NCBI GenBank assembly: GCA_964058845.1
Contig: CAXKVR010000359.1
Span: 1 to 64,000 of the forward strand
Source: Carex sylvatica
Lineage: Eukaryota > Streptophyta > Magnoliopsida > Poales > Cyperaceae
Direction: 5' to 3'
Length of the DNA stretch: 64,000 nt
In this document: one piece after another, positions 58,865 through 64,000 of the stretch
Layout: every line of letters begins with the position of its first letter
Numbering within the stretch: the stretch's first letter is position 1
Notes under the pieces: generated by a model
What the model was told of the DNA's origin: nothing
The model's input: the letters and a program-made list of their open reading frames with translations, nothing else
Databases searched by the model: none
Position numbers and translations under genes: made by a program

Positions 58865-59245
58865 GCGGAGAAATTGTCGTAGGCTCTATTCAATTACCAA
58901 AGTATTACAAGAGCACTTGCCCTGAGGCCTCAATTACATTTGTTTATTAATAATATAAACCCCCTCCCTATACTTCATGGAAACAAATGGAAAGCAAAAC
59001 TGAGAATAAACATTGCTGTCTAAATGGGTACGTGTACCCTCTGCAGTTCCACCCTTGCTCCCTTCCCTTTTTTGCCAAATAGTCAGCCAAACCGTTTTGG
59101 GCCTTTTGGCTTCTGTCAATTTTCTGGGACACAAACCCCGGATTAAGCTTAAACCTTTTTCCAGATATCAAAAACCTCAACTACTGCTCTCCAATCCGAC
59201 TCAGATATCTATTATTTTTATAATCAGCAAAGGGACTATAAACTA
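58846..59245 (-). mobile_element. LINE 3' end with RNase H-like remnant
   Basis: A T-run starts the segment. The minus strand encodes LRFLISGKRFKLNPGFVSQK followed by IDRSQKAQNGLADYLAKKGR. This recalls the C-terminal end of the RNase H domain (VSxxINxxADxLAKxG) of plant LINEs, with extra residues inserted and frames broken. It ends 26 bases before the last CRK exon, so it may affect splicing there. Confidence 0.5.
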
Positions 59246-59610
59246 ACAAATTTTAACTTACCCTCACATAGGTATGGAAAAACTGGACCAATGGTACCAT
59301 TACAGAAGTAGCAGATTCATCGTTAGGTGAACAATATCTAATGAGTGAATTGTTGAGATGCACACATATTGCGCTGTTGTGTGTCCAGGAAAACCCAGCA
59401 GAGAGACCTACTATGTCAAATGTGGTTGTGATGCTTAGCAGCGAAACAATGTCTCTCGAAACTCCATCTAGGCCGGCATTTTGCATTGCGAATGGAAGTA
59501 TACGTGCTGGATTGAGAAACATTGGAAGCAACACTGACAGATCTTCAAGCAAGCAGTCTGTTCCCATGTCATCAAATGAGGTTTCAAATACTGATATTGA
59601 ACCCAGGTAG

Positions 59611-59929
59611 ATTAAAAATTAAGGAGATAAATGCTCTTGTTGATTTTGGAACAGTTAAAGCCAACAAATATCTACTCAATTAATGAGTAGCAGAGATTTA
59701 GGAAATTAATTCTTACCATTAAGGTTTGTAAAAGAAGGTCGTTCTGGGGGAAATTTTCCTTTAATTTCTCTTGCGTAATTGTAAGAAGTTGGCCGGAACT
59801 GAGTCGCAACTTCAATAAGGTACTTCAAAAAATTTACTTCAGAGATTTAAGCAGCATGCAAAAGTTACAAATGTTCAATTCAATTTGCTTCGGTTGATTT
59901 TTTTTGTCTTGAAAAACACAATATAGACA
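59611..59929. other. CRK 3' flank
   Basis: Probable 3' untranslated sequence of the receptor kinase gene; no other gene was seen. Confidence 0.35.
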
Positions 59930-60778
59930 TGAGAGATGCTCAAATCACACGGTTCGAACACGGAATGGCTCATAAGCACTAAAGGCTCAAGGTTGAACAA
60001 GGTGAGCAACAAAGAATCAAAGGCAATCAACAAAGCCTCTAGTGAATAAGTTAGTAACTATATCACACAAGATCACACTAAGAGATTGAGTATTGGTTGA
60101 ATATGCTTGAGATTGAATATGAATATTAAAGTTGGAGTGTACAAGCAACAATGGTTTTTTCTAGATCTGAAAATTTGTGTTTTGAAGTTAGGGGCTGCTA
60201 GAGTGATTATCCAAATCTCAATTTTGCTTCTATTTATAGAGAGCTGAATAAAATGAAGTAATTTGGTCTTAACCGTTACAACGGTTCTTGAACCCAAAAT
60301 GTTGATCTACCGTTGCAACGGTCTGGTTTGGCTGCCGTGAACCCTAATGGTTAATCTACTGTTGCAACGGATTAATAACATTGCAACAGATTAATAACGG
60401 TTGTTCTCTAGAAGTTTGGGTGAATTTATTCGTTGTGCAACGGATGAAATTGAATTAATCTGTGCACCATGGTTAAGGGTTCCTATTTTATTTGTTGCAA
60501 CAGTTGGCCTTACTTAGGTCAATCTCAATGTTATTTTATCAATTTCACATATTTAAATTCTAAATCTTGAGGTGATGCTTTTATTGTCCAATGCCAAGTA
60601 TTTTATGACTGCATCCTTGATAAATCTATCAATTGTTCATTCATCCTTAATGTGTATATTGGAATCTTATAGTCATGAAGCTGCACAATATCTCAAGACA
60701 AGAAAACTGTAAAATTCAATAAATATATGTTTTGCAAATCTAGTCAAACAGGTAAGTAGATTATGACACAATTCAACA
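59930..60778 (-). mobile_element. LTR remnant related in design to 8180-9350
   Basis: The right end ATTCAACA adjoins ATCTCTCCCTTTTGTCGATT, the complement of a polypurine tract; the left start TGAGAGATGC is a guess. TCTATTTATAGAGAG near 60231 gives a TATA box on the minus strand. Near-palindromes such as ACCGTTACAACGGT and ACCGTTGCAACGGT cluster at 60277-60400. The sequence TTTGTCGATTTGCAAAA after the tract is shared with the 8180 element. Confidence 0.55.
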
Positions 60779-60814
60779 ATCTCTCCCTTTTGTCGATTTG
60801 CAAAATTTCGCGTT

Positions 60815-61188
60815 GGTGAGCCATGATTCATTTTAGCCATTTTGAAAATTCAAACAACCAATCCGAACCGTTCATCTTGTTCTCCATATTGAAATGTGCT
60901 TGGAGACCAAATTTTATATTTTTTGGAATTTTTTTACTATTTATTAAGCATTTTTAAAAATTGTTGATCCGATGATCCAGAAAATTTTACTGTTTTTTAC
61001 TGTTCACAGCAAAACAACAATTTTAAAAAATACTTAATAAATAGTGCAAAAAAATTAAAAAATGTAAAATTTGGTCTCCAATAACATTTTAATATAGAGA
61101 TCACATCTAACGGTTCGGATCAGTCGTTTGGACTTTCAAAATAAAAATACGGCGTGGAGTACAAACGCATTGTGAGTCATGGCTCACC
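60815..61188. mobile_element. Foldback element, group B, GGTGAGCCATGA arm type
   Basis: The ends GGTGAGCCATGATTCA and TGAGTCATGGCTCACC pair. Inner arms hold CTTGGAGACCAAATTTTATA and TTACTATTTATTAAGC with inverted partners. It sits right after the polypurine tract of the preceding LTR remnant. Confidence 0.75.
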
Positions 61189-61215
61189 CAAGTCCATCTA
61201 TATATATAAATATAT

Positions 61216-61628
61216 GAGTAGAACTAGGGTGTTCTTAAGCTCACCAAAGTGTTTGGTGAGCTTAACTCTAAAATTCATTAAATCAGTTTCAAATGACGAA
61301 TCCAAACCGTTGGAACCCGTCTACCTTACGAGTGATGCGTCCAGATGTGAAAATTTTAAACATTCGAATTAATTTAGTATAAAGCCAATCGATCAAAATT
61401 GAAAGGCTAATAAATTAATTTTAGTGCATTTATTTTTTGAATGTTTTTTTACTGCTTGACTTTATACTAAATTAATTTGAATGTTTAAAATTTTCACATC
61501 TAGACGCATCACTCGTAAGGTAGGCAGATTTTAATAGTTCGAATTTGTCATTTGAATCCGATTTGATGAATTTTAGAGTTAAGCTTACCAAATACTTTGG
61601 TGAGCTTAAGAACACCCTAGTTCTACTC
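61216..61628. mobile_element. Foldback element, group A, GTAGAACTAGGG arm type
   Basis: The ends GAGTAGAACTAGGGTGTTCT and AGAACACCCTAGTTCTACTC are perfect inverses, so this copy is a close relative of the one at 47381. AATGACGAATCCAAACCGTT lies at 61292-61311. It is flanked by (TA)-rich sequence and lies between two group B copies. Confidence 0.8.
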
Positions 61629-61644
61629 TATATAAATATATATA

Positions 61645-62055
61645 TAGAGTAAAACTGCGCTACTTCATGAATTAATAGGGGTGTTTTAATTCGCGCTCAT
61701 ATATCTAGTTTCAAAGTTCAAAATAGCCGATTGAAACCGTTAGATGTTTAATATATATTAAAATATGCTTGGAGACCAAATTTTACATTTTTTGAATTTT
61801 TTTATACTATTTATTAAGATGGTTTGAAAATCGTTGTTTTTTAATGGTGCAGAATTTTAATAAAAATAGTAATTTTCAAACCATCTTAATAAATAGTAAA
61901 AAAATTTCAAAACATATAAAATTTCGTCTCCAAGCACATTTTAATATAGATTAAACATCTAACGGTTTGGATCGGCTACTTGGACTTCGAAACTAGAGAT
62001 ATGAGCGCAAATTAAAATAGCTTGTTTAATTCGCGAAGTAGCGTAGCCTTACTCC
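61645..62055. mobile_element. Foldback element, group B, next to group A copy
   Basis: Outer arms GAGTAAAACTGCGCTACTTC and GAAGTAGCGTAGCCTTACTC are inverted, followed inward by TTTTAATTCGCGCTCATAT. Inner arms carry CTTGGAGACCAAATTTTACA and TACTATTTATTAAGATGG. An extra CTACGTTACTTCGTGAATTA block follows to the right, hinting at a second event. Confidence 0.7.
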
Positions 62056-62229
62056 TACGTTACTTCGTGAATTAATGGGGCTAACATCAAAACGATTGTT
62101 CCTGGACCTTGGAGAAATCAAGTTTTAAACCTTACGATCTGTTATCAGATTCATGCTTGATCAGATCTGATTGCATCGCTGATTTGAATTGAGCAGAACG
62201 AAGAAAATTTGAAATTTACTCAATTCACT

Positions 62230-62600
62230 TGTACGAGAAGCTGGATTGGTCCAGTTCAACCCTCCCTCTCCCTCTCTCTCTCTCTCTATACGCAACCAGG
62301 CGATATACCTAAACCTTTTCTCCCCTGCTCCTCTCCTCTCTTGGCGGTGATTTCTTCAGCGACAACCATTGTTCTCTCTTGGCGTCAAATTCTCCAGCGA
62401 TAACCGCTGCTCTTTCTCCTCTCTCTTGGCAAAGCTCTTCTTCCCTCGCTCCTCTCCTCTCATTTGAAACTAGGGTTAAGTAGCGACAACCCTAGTTTGT
62501 TCAGGGTCTTGTGAAATTGATAAACTCTCTCTCCTCTCTCTTGTTCTCTCTGCTGAAACTAGGGTTAGAAAAATGGGATCAACCAATTATCCCCCAATCA
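62230..62600 (+). other. Pyrimidine-rich leader-like sequence
   Basis: A CT-rich stretch with repeated CTCTCTTGGC and CAGCGA(C/T)AACC words and two AACTAGGGTTA motifs (telo-box-like) resembles a plant 5' leader. No following start codon opens a convincing frame, so it may be a captured promoter or leader. Confidence 0.3.
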
Positions 62601-62844
62601 ATTCCCCTCATTCATCCCCTAGTCAATAACTACTTGTGGGACCGTTAACTAACTGAACTTCATTAATTACTTGGGGGACCACCTAATATTTGATAGATTT
62701 TATAATTGACGCGTGCAAATATGAATACCTATGCGCACAAGTGTTAATATATAATATATCAAGTATTCATACCTAAAATACCAAGTATTTTAAAAAAAAA
62801 AACTGGACACATCATACACACATCTTCTACACGTTTTTAGAGTT

Positions 62845-62985
62845 GGGTTTTTTTTTCTCCGTTCAATCTTGTCAATATTTCTGATGATCTGTGAGAAAAT
62901 TTGCAAATCTAAAATCGTGGACGTCTTCTACATAATTTTCTCTTTCAAATGAGATCCATGCTGACGTACTTTCGGGTTGTCTGTC
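62845..62985. repeat. Terminal repeat of family E
   Basis: TTTTTTTCTCCGTTCAATC, GATGATCTGTGAGAAAATTT and TCTTTCAAATGAGATCCATG match the block at 7966 and the arms at 50905-51575. The element appears to continue past the right edge of the window. Confidence 0.55.
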
Positions 62986-63900
62986 GTGCAAATATTCATA
63001 CCTCATCATGCAAGTATTCATACATTGTCATGAATACCTTGTCATGTAAGTATTCATATATTGTCGAGCAAGTATTCGTACCTCCTCGTTCAAGTATTTA
63101 TATCTCGTAATGCATGTGTATATAATTCATGTCTGAAGTGATTGTACTTAACATATTTTATCAAAAAAATTTTCCATAGAACACTTGATGCCGTCTAAAA
63201 ATATTAATATTAAGTAGTGCAAATATTTATACATTGTCATGCAAGTGTTCATAACTAACAAAATCTATAAAAAAATATTTTTATTTTCATATGACACGAG
63301 ATGATGTATGAAAGTATTAATTTCAAATATTACAAATATTCATTCCTCGTCATGCAAATGTAGTTTCTGTATTAGGTGTTTTATCTAAAAGATTTTATCA
63401 ATAATTTTTTTTTCTTATAGCATCAGATCACATTTGAAAGTAATATAAAGTATGTGTAAATAGTTCATGTATCAAGTATATGTATCTAACAAATTCTGTT
63501 AATATTTTTTCTCATATGGCACTGGATGATATCTAAATGTATTTATATAAAGTATTGTAAATATTCATATTTCCTCATGCAAGTGTGAATTGTTCATGTA
63601 TCAAGTGTTTGTATCTAACAAATTCTATCAAAAAAAATTTCACATGACACTGGATGATGTCTGAAAGTATTAATATTAAATATTACAATTATTCGTACCT
63701 CGTCATGCAAGTGTGAATAGTTCATGTATTAAGTGTTTGTATCTAACATATTCTCTATCTTTTTTTTTTCTTATGACACTAAATGACGTTTGAAAGTATT
63801 AATATTAAGTATTGTAAGTATTTATACCTTGTAATGTAAGTATTAATACTTATAACTGAAGTATGAATAGTTACGTTGAAAATTATCTTAATTTAATATT
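62985..63900. repeat. Tandem array of about 100-130-bp units
   Basis: Units contain ATGACACTGGATGATGTCTG, AAGTATTAATATTAAGTATT, CCTCGTCATGCAAGTGTG and TCAAGTGTTTGTATCTAACA. Starts near 63287, 63413, 63515, 63645 and 63770 give about 100-130-bp spacing; earlier units (62985-63286) are shorter and more degenerate. The array lies inside the family E element. Confidence 0.65.
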
Positions 63901-64000
63901 TTTTTAAAATTATTCTGTTTGGTGCTTGATTGTATTAATACGTAATATGGACAGTATTTACACCTGTGCATTTAAGTACTAATATTTATGTTGTAGACCA

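Larger units (their letters stand above)
48658..59610 (+). pseudogene. Cysteine-rich receptor-like kinase (DUF26), frameshifted
   Basis: CRKs are plasma-membrane kinases in immunity and redox signalling. Exons: 48658-49459 (signal peptide to about residue 21, two DUF26 domains), 55835-55966 (membrane span), about 56056-56180 (GEGGFGAVYK), 56269-56479 (IAVKML lysine), 56869-57107 ([14 protein letters not shown]), 57244-57391 (MAPEY) and 59272-59610 (AERPTM and tail). The first DUF26 reads CRGDVNYSFCLSQ, lacking the third Cys of CX8CX2C; the second (CKPDMSSSDCAHC) is complete. One extra T at 57003-57005 shifts the frame right after HRDLKASNI, giving TGA at 57012. The exon 2 to exon 3 join cannot be made in frame with GT-AG sites. 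Intron 1 is 6.4 kb. Either a recent pseudogene or a sequencing error at the T-run. Confidence 0.75.

Noticed and set aside
1..64000. CRISPR arrays, bacterial operons, rRNA and tRNA genes
   Set aside because: None seen. The regular repeats found are transposon-internal minisatellites in plant DNA, not CRISPR.

Overview
This window is nuclear DNA from a flowering plant. The evidence is genes split by GT-AG introns, plant-specific families (BTB/TAZ proteins, a PORR organelle RNA-binding protein, a DUF26 receptor-like kinase, a nuclear-encoded mitochondrial L2), plant telomere-type TTTAGGG repeats, and AT-rich spacers crowded with plant transposon remnants. The species cannot be told from the sequence alone.

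Genes, left to right. (1) The 3' part of an EFG1-type rRNA-processing gene, + strand, exons between 401 and 3390, 5' end outside the window. (2) Two tandem BTB/TAZ genes, + strand (15856-19465 and 26973-28532), with five exons each and exons 1, 2 and 3 of identical length. (3) Between them, on the minus strand, an intronless gene for mitochondrial ribosomal protein L2 (20111-21457). (4) An intronless PORR-domain gene, + strand (30069-31499). (5) A two-exon gene on the minus strand (35129-35794), too short for ordinary gene finding, predicted to encode a 73-residue secreted precursor ending in an RGF/GLV/CLEL-like DY...RPxNN motif. (6) A minus-strand patchwork of exon-like pieces (40408-42817) with an N-terminus resembling FRA10AC1 and a frameshifted exon of the tRNA methyltransferase TRM11/TRMT11. 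(7) A cysteine-rich receptor-like kinase, + strand (48658-59610), with a one-base frameshift in the kinase catalytic loop and a 6.4-kb first intron full of insertions.

The rest is transposon-derived. At least eighteen foldback elements of about 220-440 bp fall into two groups (here A and B). Their inner arms are conserved, while their outer arms differ from copy to copy yet are always inverted repeats within a copy. Several have 9-bp target duplications and many sit in (TA)n. There are hAT-type elements with clear 8-bp duplications, Mutator-like elements with 9-bp duplications, a solo LTR with a 5-bp duplication, two LTR remnants with an adjoining polypurine tract, a Copia gag fragment, a MULE transposase remnant and three LINE 3' ends. 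Internal minisatellites recur in the non-autonomous elements.

The genes do not form a pathway. The tandem BTB/TAZ pair is the only functional cluster. The secreted-peptide gene and the modular foldback elements are the most interesting items.
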